NCBI RefSeq assembly: GCF_900188375.1
Contig: NZ_FZOO01000010.1
Coordinates: 1-64,000 of the forward strand
DNA from: Geodermatophilus pulveris
GTDB lineage: Bacteria > Actinomycetota > Actinomycetes > Mycobacteriales > Geodermatophilaceae
DNA length: 64,000 nt
Direction: 5' to 3'
The first letter of the stretch is position 1, and each line of letters starts with the position of its first letter. Shown one piece after another: positions 1-8,393 of this stretch. A model generated the notes under the pieces. It had not been told where the DNA came from, did not search any database, and saw nothing but the letters and a program-made list of their open reading frames with translations. A program made the translations under genes and the position numbers.

Positions 1-188
1 GGCTGATCTACCGGGCGATGGGCTTCCCCACCCGCATGTTCACCGTGCTGTTCGCCCTGGGCCGGCTGCCCGGCTGGATCGCCCAGTGGCGGGAGATGAT
101 CGCCGACCCGGCCACCAAGATCGGCCGCCCCCGGCAGGTCTACACCGGCGCCACCGAACGGGCCTACACCCCCCTCGACCAGCGCTGA
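1..188 (+). CDS. Citrate synthase, C-terminal end (partial)
   Basis: Only the last 61 codons are present, read in the frame that starts at base 3 and stops with TGA at 186-188. The visible end ([20 protein letters not shown], then [16 protein letters not shown] and a final TPLDQR) matches the C-terminus of citrate synthases, where the chain closes over the active site near the IAQW segment. The enzyme condenses acetyl-CoA and oxaloacetate in the TCA cycle. The start lies outside the window, so the type (gltA-like or 2-methylcitrate synthase) cannot be decided. It converges on the SDR gene, with a strong hairpin between them. Confidence 0.9.
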   Translation, partial: LIYRAMGFPTRMFTVLFALGRLPGWIAQWREMIADPATKIGRPRQVYTGATERAYTPLDQR

Positions 189-197
189 CCGGCGGTC

Positions 198-238
198 CCG
201 CCGCCCCCGCCGCGAGCTGTCGACGGCGGGGGCGGCGG
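198..238. terminator. Strong GC hairpin, bidirectional terminator candidate
   Basis: Bases 198-212 (CCGCCGCCCCCGCCG) pair perfectly with 224-238, a 15-bp stem around an 11-base loop. It lies 10 bases after the citrate synthase stop, between two convergent genes. No U-run follows, as is usual in high-GC actinobacteria. The terminator role is inferred from structure and position. Confidence 0.6.
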
Positions 239-240
239 CG

Positions 241-294
241 GCCCCCTGCAGGGTCCCGCCGCGAGCTGGCGAGTGGTGGGGGGCAGGGGGTCCT
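241..294. repeat. Intergenic hairpin repeat, copy 1
   Basis: The segment holds ccccctgc at 242-249, cccgccgcgagct at 255-267 and gcaggggg at 283-290, so its ends can pair in an 8-bp stem. It ends directly before the SDR stop codon. The reverse complement of 61551-61602 has the same order of blocks, and both copies abut a stop codon, which suggests a dispersed repeat serving as a transcript end. Confidence 0.5.
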
Positions 295-296
295 CT

Positions 297-1085
297 TCAG
301 ATGGCGCGGACCATGCCGCCGTCCACGAGCAGGTTCTGGCCGGTGACGTAGGTGTTGGCACCGGAGGCGAGGAACGCGACGACCCGGGCGAACTCCTCCG
401 CGGTGCCGTAGCGGCCCAGCGGGATCGCCTTCTCCGTCTGCGCCCGCACCTCCTCGATGGTGATGCCCGCCTTCTCGGCGCGGGAGGCGTCCAGGCCGGC
501 GACGCGGTCGGTGGCGATCCGGCCCGGGCCCACGGTGTTGAGCAGCACCCCCTCGGGCGCGAACTCGATGGCCAGGGACTTCGCCAGCCCCAGCAGGGCC
601 ACCCGGTAGGTGTTGGACAGCAGCAGGTTCTCGATCGGCTGCTTGATCGACGACGACGCGATCGTGACGATCCGGCCCCAGCCCTGCTCGCGCATGTGCG
701 GCAGCACGCCCCGAAACAGCCGCACGGTGCTCATCAGGTTGAGGTCGTGCGCGGCGTACCACTTCGCGTCGTCGAGCGCGTCGAACCCGCCCGGCGGCGG
801 CCCGCCGGCGTTGTTGACCAGGACGTCGACGCCGCCCAGCCGCCGTTGCGTCTCGGCCAGCAGCCGGTCGAGGTCGGCGGCGTCGGCGACGTCGGCCGGG
901 CAGTGCTCGACCTGCGCGCCGGTGGCCTCGCCGATCTCCTCGGCGGTGCGGGCCAGCTGGTCGGCGCCACGGCTGGAGATCATCACCCGCGCCCCCTCGG
1001 CGGCCAGCCGGGTGGCGGTGGCGCGGCCCAGGCCCTTGGAGGCGGCGGTGACCAGGGCGACCCGGCCGGTGAGTTCGAGGTCCAT
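297..1085 (-). CDS. SDR-family oxidoreductase with altered catalytic dyad
   Basis: A 262-aa short-chain dehydrogenase/reductase. The Rossmann glycine motif (TAASKGLG) is near residue 14 and NNAG near residue 87. The usual YxxxK is not seen: where classical SDRs read Y-x-x-x-K before the ALLGLAKSLA helix, this protein reads S-N-T-Y-R. This LSNT..R type is found in a subset of SDR proteins annotated as 3-oxoacyl-ACP reductases. The ATG at 1085 is chosen because the fold starts there; the longer open frame upstream overlaps the FAH gene. It is the last gene of a three-gene minus-strand run with the FAH hydrolase and the DapA-like protein. Substrate unknown. Confidence 0.85.
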   Translation of the reverse strand: MDLELTGRVALVTAASKGLGRATATRLAAEGARVMISSRGADQLARTAEEIGEATGAQVEHCPADVADAADLDRLLAETQRRLGGVDVLVNNAGGPPPGGFDALDDAKWYAAHDLNLMSTVRLFRGVLPHMREQGWGRIVTIASSSIKQPIENLLLSNTYRVALLGLAKSLAIEFAPEGVLLNTVGPGRIATDRVAGLDASRAEKAGITIEEVRAQTEKAIPLGRYGTAEEFARVVAFLASGANTYVTGQNLLVDGGMVRAI

Positions 1086-1114
1086 CGCAGGTGTGCTCCG
1101 TGGGGTCGGGGCCG

Positions 1115-1969
1115 TCAGGCCACGGGGTTGGTGAGCTCGCGGAAGCCGGTGATCTGCACGCCGGCGGTGTCGCCGGAGCGGATGTGCACCGCGCCGGGCG
1201 TGCCGGTGGAGATGACGTCGCCGGGCAGCAGGGTCATGACCCGCGAGTGGAAGGCGACCAGCCACCACGGCCGGAAGGTCATGTTCGACACCACGTTGCG
1301 CCGGTGCACCTGCCCGTTGTGGATGGTGGCCACCTCGAGGGCGTCGACGTCGGCCACCTCGTCGGCGGTGACCAGCTCGGGGCCGAAGCTGAAGAAGGTG
1401 TCGAAGCTCTTGGACCGGGTGAGGTAGCGCGGGTTCTCCTCCAGGATGTCCTCGGCGGTCATGTCCACGATCGTGGTGAAGCCGGCGACCACCGAGGGGG
1501 CGTCGGCCTCGTCGACGTCCTTGCACTCGCGGCCGATGACCACGCCGAGCTCGCCCTCGGCGGTGGTGCGCTGCGACTGCGGCGGGATCCGGATGGCGTC
1601 GCCCGGTCCGATGATCGTGGTGTCCGGCTTGAGGAAGCTGGCCGGCTCGGTGGACGGCGCCTTCTCGGACAGGTCGGCGGCGTGCTCCACGTAGTTCAGC
1701 CCGATGCCCCAGATCTTGCGCGGGCGCCGGTACAGCGGGGCGTACGCCAGCTGTTCCTGCGGCACGACGAGCCCGTCGAGCGCGGCAGCGTCCCGGCCGG
1801 CCACCCAGTCGCGCAGCTCGCCGACCCGGCCGGTCTCCAGCAGCTCCTGCACGGTCACCGGCCAGTCGGTGCCCGCGTGCTCGTTCAGCGCGGGCAGCGG
1901 CACCGCGCCGCCGGGGCGCACCAGCGCACCGGGCTCGGCGCCGTCCAGGCGCAGGGTGGTCAGTCGCAC
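1115..1969 (-). CDS. Fumarylacetoacetate hydrolase family protein
   Basis: A 284-aa protein with a roughly 75-residue N-terminal lead, then the FAH catalytic domain opening at KIWGIGLNYVEHA (residues 85-96). Metal-ligand acidic residues are visible in EGELGVVIG and later segments, and FRPWWLVAFHSRVMTLLPGD and STGTPG are typical family motifs. Members cleave or hydrate 2-oxo or acylpyruvate acids (2-keto-4-pentenoate hydratase, acylpyruvase, 2,4-diketo-3-deoxy-L-fuconate hydrolase). The GTG start at 1969 follows a GAGAGGA sequence. The neighbours (aldolase-like DapA protein, SDR, 2-hydroxyacid oxidase) point to breakdown of a sugar-acid or hydroxy-dicarboxylate; the exact substrate is open. 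Confidence 0.85.
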   Translation of the reverse strand: MRLTTLRLDGAEPGALVRPGGAVPLPALNEHAGTDWPVTVQELLETGRVGELRDWVAGRDAAALDGLVVPQEQLAYAPLYRRPRKIWGIGLNYVEHAADLSEKAPSTEPASFLKPDTTIIGPGDAIRIPPQSQRTTAEGELGVVIGRECKDVDEADAPSVVAGFTTIVDMTAEDILEENPRYLTRSKSFDTFFSFGPELVTADEVADVDALEVATIHNGQVHRRNVVSNMTFRPWWLVAFHSRVMTLLPGDVISTGTPGAVHIRSGDTAGVQITGFRELTNPVA

Positions 1970-2030
1970 GGGGGGTCCTCTCGCGGGCAGGCCGGGGACG
2001 CGCGTCGGTGCGCGCCCGGGGTGGGGTGGG

Positions 2031-2918
2031 CTACAGGCCGACGGCGGTGATGAGGTCGTCGAGCTCGGCCAGGGTCAGCTCGTCGACCGGCGGGGCCGGG
2101 AAGCGGGCGTGCGGCGAGGCGATGGCGCCGCGGCGGGCGAAGACCTGCTTGCGGATGGTCACCCCGCCGACGCCGAGCTGGGCCTCGTACCGGATGAGCG
2201 GCAGGTAGCGGAAGAAGAACTCCTGCGCGCCCGCGCGGTCGCCGGCGGCGAACCGCTCGTAGGTGCCGACGAGCACCTGCGGGAAGCCGAAGCCGGTCAT
2301 GATGCCGTCGGCGCCGCGCTGCAGCTCCTCGTACAGGTACAGCCCGCCGAGGCCGCCGAAGACACCGACCGGCTCCTCCACCCGCTGCTTCACCGCGGTG
2401 ATCTTCGGCAGGGTCGGGGTCTCCTCGAGCTTGAGGTAGCGGCAGCCCTCGATCTCGTCGAGCAGCCGCACGAGGAACGGCGCGGGCATGACCACCCCGG
2501 TGTTGACCGGCTCGTCCTGCACCACGACCGGCACCGACAGCGCCTCGGCGACCTGCCGGAAGTGCTCGAAGACCAGGTCCAGGTTCCGGGTGTTCTCCGG
2601 CGGGGCGAGCATGACCGCCGCGGCGCCGGCGTCCTCGGCGCGTCGGGCGTAGTCCAGCGCCATCACGGTGGCCCGCGCCGAGACGCCGGCCACGACCGGC
2701 ACCCGCCCGGCGGTGGCCTGCAGGTAGCGGCGCAGCACCCGCTCGCGCTCCTCGTCGAGCAGCTTGGCGGCCTCACCCATGATTCCCAGGATGGTGAGGC
2801 CGTGCGCCCCGGCGCCGAGGTAGTCCTCGACCAGGGTGTCGATGCTGCCCTCGTCGACCGCGCCGTCGTCGGTGAACGGCGTCAGTGTGATCGGCAGCAC
2901 ACCCGTCAGGGCGCTCAC
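2031..2918 (-). CDS. DapA/NAL-family aldolase, non-canonical active site
   Basis: A 295-aa TIM-barrel protein of the dihydrodipicolinate synthase / N-acetylneuraminate lyase family. The Schiff-base lysine lies in YLKLEETPTLPK and the GxxGE strand is present as GIMGEAAKL. Two family hallmarks differ: the T-T pair after GxxGE is missing, and the YNxP tyrosine motif is replaced by QDEPVNTG. It is therefore unlikely to be a true DapA. GTG start at 2918. It heads the minus-strand run with the FAH protein and SDR, and is divergent from the L-2-hydroxyglutarate oxidase gene across 118 bases. Confidence 0.85.
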   Translation of the reverse strand: MSALTGVLPITLTPFTDDGAVDEGSIDTLVEDYLGAGAHGLTILGIMGEAAKLLDEERERVLRRYLQATAGRVPVVAGVSARATVMALDYARRAEDAGAAAVMLAPPENTRNLDLVFEHFRQVAEALSVPVVVQDEPVNTGVVMPAPFLVRLLDEIEGCRYLKLEETPTLPKITAVKQRVEEPVGVFGGLGGLYLYEELQRGADGIMTGFGFPQVLVGTYERFAAGDRAGAQEFFFRYLPLIRYEAQLGVGGVTIRKQVFARRGAIASPHARFPAPPVDELTLAELDDLITAVGL

Positions 2919-3036
2919 CGGGAACTACCCTGCGGACGGGGACGACGGCCTCGGGCCGGCCATGCGACGGAGATCACGACGGTCACCGTAGCCGCTCGTC
3001 ACGATCGGCTCCCAGGCCTGTCGAGAACGGAGAGCC

Positions 3037-4248
3037 ATGTCGGTGCAGCGTTACGCCGTGGTCGGGGGCGGGATCATCGGGACGGCGGTGGCCCGCCGGC
3101 TGCTCGCCCGGCGGCCCGACGCCGTGGTGACGGTCCTGGAGAAGGAGGACCGGCTCGCCACCCACCAGACCGGCCGCAACTCCGGGGTGGTGCACGCCGG
3201 CCTGTACTACGAGCCCGGCTCGCTCAAGGCCCGGCTGTGCCGCCGCGGGGTGGGGCTGCTCAAGGAGTTCTGCGCCGAGCGGGGCCTGCCCTACGACGAG
3301 GTGGGCAAGGTGCTGGTCGCGCTCGACGGGGCCGAGGAGCAGCGGCTGGGCGCGATCGCCGAGCGGGCCCGCGCCAACGGCGTCCCCGGCATCCGGGTCA
3401 TCGACCGCGCGGAGCTGCGCGAGCTGGAGCCGCACGTCGCCGGCATCGCCGCGCTGCACTCGCCGAGCACCGCGATCTGCGACTACGTGTCGGTCACCGA
3501 CCGGCTCGCCGACGACGCCCGCGCGGCCGGGGCGACGATCCGCACCGGCTTCGCGGTGGCCGGGCTGCGGCACACCGGCGGGCAGGTCGTCGTGAGCAGC
3601 ACGGCCGGCGAGGAGGTCGTCGTCGACCGGGTGGTGCTGTGCGCCGGGCTGCAGGTCGACCGGCTGGCGCGGCTGGCCGGGGACGACGACGCCCCGCGGA
3701 TCGTGCCCTTCCGCGGGGAGTACTACGCGCTCACCCCGGACAAGCGGTCCCTGGTCAACGGCCTGGTCTACCCGGTGCCCGACCCGCGGTACCCGTTCCT
3801 CGGGGTGCACCTGACCCCGCGGTTCGACGGCGAGGTGCTGGTCGGCCCCAACGCCGTCCTGGCGCTGGCCCGCGAGGGCTACACGTGGCGGGACGTCTCC
3901 CCCGCCGAGCTGGCCGCCATCGTCCGCTTCCCCGGGTTCCGGCGGTTCGCCCGGCAGCACTGGCGCACCGGCCTGGCGGAGATGCGCGGGTCGCTGTCGA
4001 AGAAGGCGTACACGGCCGCGGCGCGGCGGTACGTGCCGGAGCTGACCGCCGACGACATGGTCCCGGCGGTGGCGGGGATCCGCGCGCAGGCGCTGGAGTC
4101 CGACGGCAGCCTGGTCGACGACTTCCGGATCACCCGGCGCGGCGCGGTGGTGGCCGTGCGCAACGCGCCCTCGCCCGCGGCGACGTCGTCGCTGGCGATC
4201 GCCGAGCACCTGGTCGAGGTGCTGCTCGACGACGACGACGCGGCATGA
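3037..4248 (+). CDS. lhgO: L-2-hydroxyglutarate oxidase
   Basis: A 403-aa FAD-dependent oxidoreductase of the DAO fold. The dinucleotide-binding motif VVGGGIIGTAVARRL sits at the N-terminus, followed by the family signature THQTGRNSGVVHAGLYYEPGSLKA, here split as TGRNSGVVHAGLYY and PGSLKA. The C-terminal GIRAQAL and DDFRI motifs also match LhgO. Such enzymes oxidise L-2-hydroxyglutarate to 2-oxoglutarate and pass electrons to the quinone pool. ATG at 3037 is preceded by ACGGAGAGCC. The stop overlaps the ATG of the following MFS gene (ATGA), so the two are almost certainly co-transcribed. Confidence 0.9.
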   Translation: MSVQRYAVVGGGIIGTAVARRLLARRPDAVVTVLEKEDRLATHQTGRNSGVVHAGLYYEPGSLKARLCRRGVGLLKEFCAERGLPYDEVGKVLVALDGAEEQRLGAIAERARANGVPGIRVIDRAELRELEPHVAGIAALHSPSTAICDYVSVTDRLADDARAAGATIRTGFAVAGLRHTGGQVVVSSTAGEEVVVDRVVLCAGLQVDRLARLAGDDDAPRIVPFRGEYYALTPDKRSLVNGLVYPVPDPRYPFLGVHLTPRFDGEVLVGPNAVLALAREGYTWRDVSPAELAAIVRFPGFRRFARQHWRTGLAEMRGSLSKKAYTAAARRYVPELTADDMVPAVAGIRAQALESDGSLVDDFRITRRGAVVAVRNAPSPAATSSLAIAEHLVEVLLDDDDAA

Positions 4249-5471
4249 GCGCGCGCCGGGAGCGGTCTGCGGGCACCGCCCGCGCGGCGACCGCCGCGGT
4301 CACGGTGACCACCGCGGGCGTGCTCCCGGCGTACCTGGTCGGCGTCCTGTGGGTGCAGGTGAGCGCCGACCTGGAGGTGGGCCCGTCGCTGCTCGGTCTG
4401 CTGGTCGCGGCGTTCTTCGGCACCTCGGCGGTGGCGGCCCTGTCCGCCGGCACCCTGGTGCGGCGGCTGGGCACGGTGGTCGTCGTGCGGCTGGCCGGCC
4501 TGACCGCGGCGGCGGCGATGCTGCTGGTCGCGGTGGCCGCCCGCGACACCGCCGTCCTGGTGGCCGCGCTCGTGCTGGCCGGGTGGGGCAACGGCATCGG
4601 CCAGCCGGCCAGCAACGACCTCATCGCCTGCTCGGTCTCCTCCGGGCGGCAGGGGCTGGCCTACGGCCTCAAGCAGGCGGCCATCCCGCTGTCCACCCTG
4701 CTGGCCGGCGTGGCCGTGCCGCTGGTGGCCATCCCGCTGGGCTGGCGGACGGCGTTCGGGCTGGGCGCCGGCCTGGCGGTGCTCATCGTGCTGTCGGTGC
4801 CCAGCGCGCGGCGGCTGGGGACGGCGGGGTCGTCGTCGGCGCCGTCGGAGGCGGCCGGGCCGTTCCGCCGGGCGCCGCTGTACGTGCTCGCGGTGGGGCT
4901 GATGCTGGGCGCGGGCACCGGCAACGCCCTGGGCGCCTTCTTCGTCAGCACCGCCGTCGCCGGCGGCATCGCCCCCGCGACCGCCGGCGTGCTGGCCGCG
5001 GTGGCCAGCGGCGCCGGCGCCCTGGCCCGGGTGCTCGTCGGCTGGCTCGCCGACCGGGTGCGCACCCGGTGGCTGCTGGTCGTCGCCGCGCAGATGTCGC
5101 TGGGCGGGCTGTCCTACGCGCTGCTGGGCACCGGGGTCGAGGCGCTCATCGTCGTCGGCGCGGTGGTCGGCTACTGCACCGGGTGGGCGTGGGCCGGGCT
5201 GTCGACCTACGCCATCACCCGGATGCACCACGGCATGGCGGCCCGTGCCACGTCGATCACCCAGGGCGGGATGGGCCTGGGCGCCGCGCTGGGGCCGCTG
5301 GCCTTCGGCGCGGTGGTGTCGGCCGGCTCCTACGCGGTCGCCTGGACCGCCACGGCAGCACTGGCCGTGCTCGGCGGACTGGTCATCGTGCTGGGCCGGC
5401 GCCTGCTGCTGCGCGAGCGGCCCGCGCTGGTGGCCGCGCACCGCCAGCGCCGCGCCGCCGCCCGCGCCTGA
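4245..5471 (+). CDS. MFS transporter
   Basis: A 408-aa protein with about 12 hydrophobic segments and the MFS loop 2-3 basic pattern (SAGTLVRRLGT). It overlaps lhgO by 4 bases, so it probably imports or exports a substrate of that pathway. It is clearly paralogous to the second MFS protein at 9954-11180: both share GVLPAxLVG near the N-terminus, GNxxxQPxxN and the GxKQxxIP helix. ATG at 4245 is the only start giving a full first helix. Substrate not identifiable from sequence. Confidence 0.85.
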   Translation: MSARRERSAGTARAATAAVTVTTAGVLPAYLVGVLWVQVSADLEVGPSLLGLLVAAFFGTSAVAALSAGTLVRRLGTVVVVRLAGLTAAAAMLLVAVAARDTAVLVAALVLAGWGNGIGQPASNDLIACSVSSGRQGLAYGLKQAAIPLSTLLAGVAVPLVAIPLGWRTAFGLGAGLAVLIVLSVPSARRLGTAGSSSAPSEAAGPFRRAPLYVLAVGLMLGAGTGNALGAFFVSTAVAGGIAPATAGVLAAVASGAGALARVLVGWLADRVRTRWLLVVAAQMSLGGLSYALLGTGVEALIVVGAVVGYCTGWAWAGLSTYAITRMHHGMAARATSITQGGMGLGAALGPLAFGAVVSAGSYAVAWTATAALAVLGGLVIVLGRRLLLRERPALVAAHRQRRAAARA

Positions 5472-5731
5472 CCCACTGCGGCCGTCGGACGGTCGGCGGC
5501 TACTGGGCGCGCCGGGCGCAGATCACGCGCGTCACTCCCACGTGCCTTCGAAGGCGGCCGCAGGGACACGACCAACGCGCAGTCCGTGCCCGCGCTAGGC
5601 CGATGCCACATCCCGCCAGATTGGTAGACCTCGCCCCATCAACCTCCAGCCTGGACAGGTCGTGACGGATCCACTACAGCCAAGGGCGCAGCTGCCCTAG
5701 GGTCGGGGCCTCGTCGCCCCGACGCACGTTA
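5472..5731. other. Left flank of a lower-GC segment, no gene
   Basis: No convincing coding frame. From about 5530 onward the base composition is visibly less GC-rich than in the neighbouring catabolic genes. TAGGGT near 5697-5702 could be a -10 element for the following gene, but without a clear -35 this is weak. Confidence 0.4.
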
Positions 5732-6997
5732 ATGGGGGACGGCACCGTGAAGGCTGCCCTTGACTACGGCCTCGTGGCCATGTTCGGCGTTCTTGTGGGC
5801 GCCAGTGAACTCGTGTCCCGTTACCGCGACGCACCGTGGAGCGCCATCAAGAATCCGGCCTCGGCTGCTTACGTATCGGTCAATGCCATCGCGGCAGCCG
5901 CGACGCTGGCACTTCTTCGGATATTTGACGTGACCTTCGACATCCCAGATGCCACGGGGCAGCGCGCCGTACAGGTGCTCGTGTCAGGTTTTGGCGCAAT
6001 CGCGGTGCTCCGCACGTCGCTGTTCATCGTTCAGGTTGGAGGGCGCGACGTCGGGGTCGGTCCGGCTACGCTCCTTCATGTATTACTCTTCGCCACCGAC
6101 CGCGATGTCGACCGTCGGCGTGCGAAACAGCGGGCGAAGGCGGTCAGTGATGCATTGAGAGGTCTTTCCTATACGGACGTCGGGGAGGCATTGCCTAATT
6201 ACTACCTGACTCTGATGCAGAACGTTCCGGACAGCGAACAAGCGGAGCTACGGCAGAGACTCAAGGAAATCGCCGACTCGACGATGGAGGATGCGCTCAA
6301 GGTCAACGCTGTGGGCTTGACGCTCATGACCGTCGTCGGCCAGAGGGTACTCGAGGCGGCAGCGGACACTGCTCGAACCCGGTTGCTCGAGAGGGGGGTG
6401 CTCGGGGAGGTCTATCCACGACTGCGCGAAGCGATCGACCGAGTCACGCGGCCGGACGATCGCGTCCTTGACGTCCTCGGCCTCACCCTCTACACCGCCT
6501 GGCCCAACGTCCGAGCTTGGCTCGACGATCATACGTGTCTACTGGACGGCTGGACCATCCGAATGCGCATGGTCGATCCCGACATACTGGCTGGCCCTTT
6601 ACGCCACTGGTTTGACCCTCACTGGCTCGACGAGGTCCGGGGCGTCCTTGAAGACGTCCGACGCTACGTCGTCGAGAATGAGGAGTCACTGGAGCGGCGA
6701 GGGGTCAAGCTGACCATCACGACCTATGCCCTAGTCCCAGTCGTGCACGGATTCAGGACTGGCGGCGGCACTTATTTCATCTCCTTCGGCCGCTGGGACG
6801 ACAAGACCGGTGAGCTTGGCAGGCCCTACCAAAGCTACGAATACCTGCCGCCGGACGACCACAGTCCCCGCACTTGTCAGTACAAGGCGATTTTCGACAA
6901 TTGGCTGCGGCGTGCGGATCAGGTTCCACCCACATCTTCCGGCTCGCTCATGGCGCGGGACAACCAGTCGGTCGCGACCGAGGCGACAGCGCACTGA
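5732..6997 (+). CDS. Orphan membrane protein with large cytoplasmic domain
   Basis: A 421-aa protein not recognised as a named family. The first ~110 residues hold three hydrophobic segments (around residues 7-27, 43-64 and 76-98). The rest is soluble: a charged helical linker (residues 125-190), then a C-terminal alpha/beta region that starts VLGLTLYTAWPNVRAWL, continues with MRMVDPDIL and HGFRTGGGTYFISFGRWD, and ends near FDNWLRRA. This resembles degenerate phospholipase-D-like ligand or effector domains seen in bacterial regulators, but no HxK motif is present; that comparison is tentative. Codon use is less GC-biased than in its neighbours, suggesting acquisition. ATG at 5732; GTG at 5747 is an alternative. 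Confidence 0.75.
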   Translation: MGDGTVKAALDYGLVAMFGVLVGASELVSRYRDAPWSAIKNPASAAYVSVNAIAAAATLALLRIFDVTFDIPDATGQRAVQVLVSGFGAIAVLRTSLFIVQVGGRDVGVGPATLLHVLLFATDRDVDRRRAKQRAKAVSDALRGLSYTDVGEALPNYYLTLMQNVPDSEQAELRQRLKEIADSTMEDALKVNAVGLTLMTVVGQRVLEAAADTARTRLLERGVLGEVYPRLREAIDRVTRPDDRVLDVLGLTLYTAWPNVRAWLDDHTCLLDGWTIRMRMVDPDILAGPLRHWFDPHWLDEVRGVLEDVRRYVVENEESLERRGVKLTITTYALVPVVHGFRTGGGTYFISFGRWDDKTGELGRPYQSYEYLPPDDHSPRTCQYKAIFDNWLRRADQVPPTSSGSLMARDNQSVATEATAH

Positions 6998-7184
6998 GGC
7001 CGATCGCCAGAGCGGGGCCATACCCAGGGATCCCCGCAATGGAGCGTGAGGATCGAGCATCCGAGGCGGCCGAGCGGCGGCCCCATTGTGTCCCTACGTG
7101 GGCCGCTCTGGGACACCGGCCGGCTTGCCGTGGGTGCGGCAGAGACACCCGCGACCGCGTAGACAGCTGTGGTCGGCAGCCGCT

Positions 7185-7544
7185 TCAGCGCCGTTGGCGT
7201 CGGTGGGCCGTGCCGATGAGGGCGGCGCTCGCGCTGAGTGCCAAGATCGCCGACAGTCCGGAGGATCTGCACGCCGTTCCCTGCTGCAGAGGTCCACGCG
7301 GGACCACGAACAGCGTCCACAGGGCGATGGAGGCGGCGCTCGCCGCACGAGGTGCGGTGGAGGCCGTCGTGGTAATCAGCACGACCGCCGCCACGATGGA
7401 CAGCGGCAGGGTGAGTAGGCCTAGGGTCCCGGCACGGATGTTCGCGCTGTGCTCTGGCGGGGTCGCCAGGATCGCGATGACGACCAACCGGAGGGCATCG
7501 GCCACGACCGTGAGCGCCACACCGGCCTTCTGACCCGACATCAT
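7185..7544 (-). CDS. Small four-helix membrane protein, unknown
   Basis: A 119-aa protein made almost entirely of hydrophobic stretches, about four membrane segments: ALTVVADALRLVVIAILAT, TLGLLTLPLSIVAAVVLIT, AASIALWTLFVV and LSAILALSASAALIG. It ends in a basic tail (HRRQRR). The pattern of alternating hydrophobic segments makes it more believable than the overlapping plus-strand frames. No family is recognised. It lies in the same lower-GC segment as the 421-aa protein, facing it across 187 bases with no gene. Confidence 0.6.
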   Translation of the reverse strand: MMSGQKAGVALTVVADALRLVVIAILATPPEHSANIRAGTLGLLTLPLSIVAAVVLITTTASTAPRAASAASIALWTLFVVPRGPLQQGTACRSSGLSAILALSASAALIGTAHRRQRR

Positions 7545-7890
7545 GGCCCCGTCATCCGGCGGACGGGTGTCGGCGGCGGCACGTCGTCATGACCATCTGT
7601 GGCCGACCGCAGCACCCGTGAGGTCGCACGGACGGGAGCCCTCGCCGATTCACGTGCACGCGACGCGGCGAACGACCTGTCCCTCAGTGGGTCGCTCAGG
7701 AGCAGGCCCACCGGCAGCCGCGGCAGGTCCACCGGCCGGGCCATCGCCCAGTCCACCAGCACGCCCTCGGCGAGCGAGACCCGGCCGGTGGCCAGCGCCA
7801 CGCCCCGGAACCCACGGCCGGGGTACGACAGTCCCGGGCGTCTGACCGGCGGATCCGTGACGAGCGGCGAGCTGGGTCCTGCCGGTGCCG
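7545..7890 (-). pseudogene. Probable truncated coding remnant, family unknown
   Basis: This 346-base gap holds one protein-like stretch on the minus strand, about 7880-7690: VRRPGLSYPGRGFRGVALA, then TGRVSLAEGVLVDWAMARP and VDLPRLPVGLLLSDPL. It has normal high-GC codon use, then dissolves where composition drops near 7690. No good start codon or ribosome site is seen apart from a GTG at 7801. It may be a gene cut by the low-GC insertion. No other gene is seen in the gap. Confidence 0.3.
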
Positions 7891-8325
7891 TCAGCGGGCC
7901 GGCCAGGCGGCCAGGGGCGGCAGGTCCTCCCCGTGGCTGCCCCCGGCGTGCGCGACGGCGGCCAGGACCAGGGCCAGGTGGTCGCGGTCCAGCCCGGCGG
8001 CGAGGTCACCGAGGTCGACCGGCTGCCCGTCGGCGAGCGAGGCCGCCGCCCGGAGCACCCGCAGCTGGCTGCCGCTGCCGCCGATGGTGCCGGCGCGCAG
8101 GGCGGCGTCGACGTCCGGCCAGGCGACCTGCGCCCACATCCCCTCGCCGTCGACGTCCCCGAGCAGGGACACGAGGCCGGCCTGCTGGAGTTGGGCGGGC
8201 CAGTGCCCGGCGTTGACCAGCAGCAGGACGGCGGCCTCGGCGGCGTAGTCACCGACGGCGGCGCGCAGCAGGGCGGTCTCGACGTCGACCAGGTCCAGGT
8301 CGGTCGCCCTCGGCTCGGGGATCAC
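7891..8325 (-). CDS. Hypothetical protein, 144 aa
   Basis: A small soluble protein, GTG start at 8325 with a good GAGGAGGGGG ribosome site. It begins MIPEPRATDLDLVDVETALL and is rich in Ala, Leu and Asp, mainly helical. A short Trp-containing segment (GMWAQVAWPDVDAAL) stands out. No domain is recognised. It lies just upstream of the gene remnant and downstream of the TRAP/dehydrogenase operon on the same strand, separated from it by 68 bases. Confidence 0.6.
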   Translation of the reverse strand: MIPEPRATDLDLVDVETALLRAAVGDYAAEAAVLLLVNAGHWPAQLQQAGLVSLLGDVDGEGMWAQVAWPDVDAALRAGTIGGSGSQLRVLRAAASLADGQPVDLGDLAAGLDRDHLALVLAAVAHAGGSHGEDLPPLAAWPAR

Positions 8326-8393
8326 CGTCGCCCCCTCCTCGAGTCGTGTGGCGGGTCACCGCCCACCCTGCCGGAGGGGTCCGACGGTTCGGC

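Noticed and set aside
2031-2918. Lysine-biosynthesis DapA
   Set aside because: The tyrosine motif and Thr-Thr pair needed by DHDPS are missing and no lysine genes are nearby.
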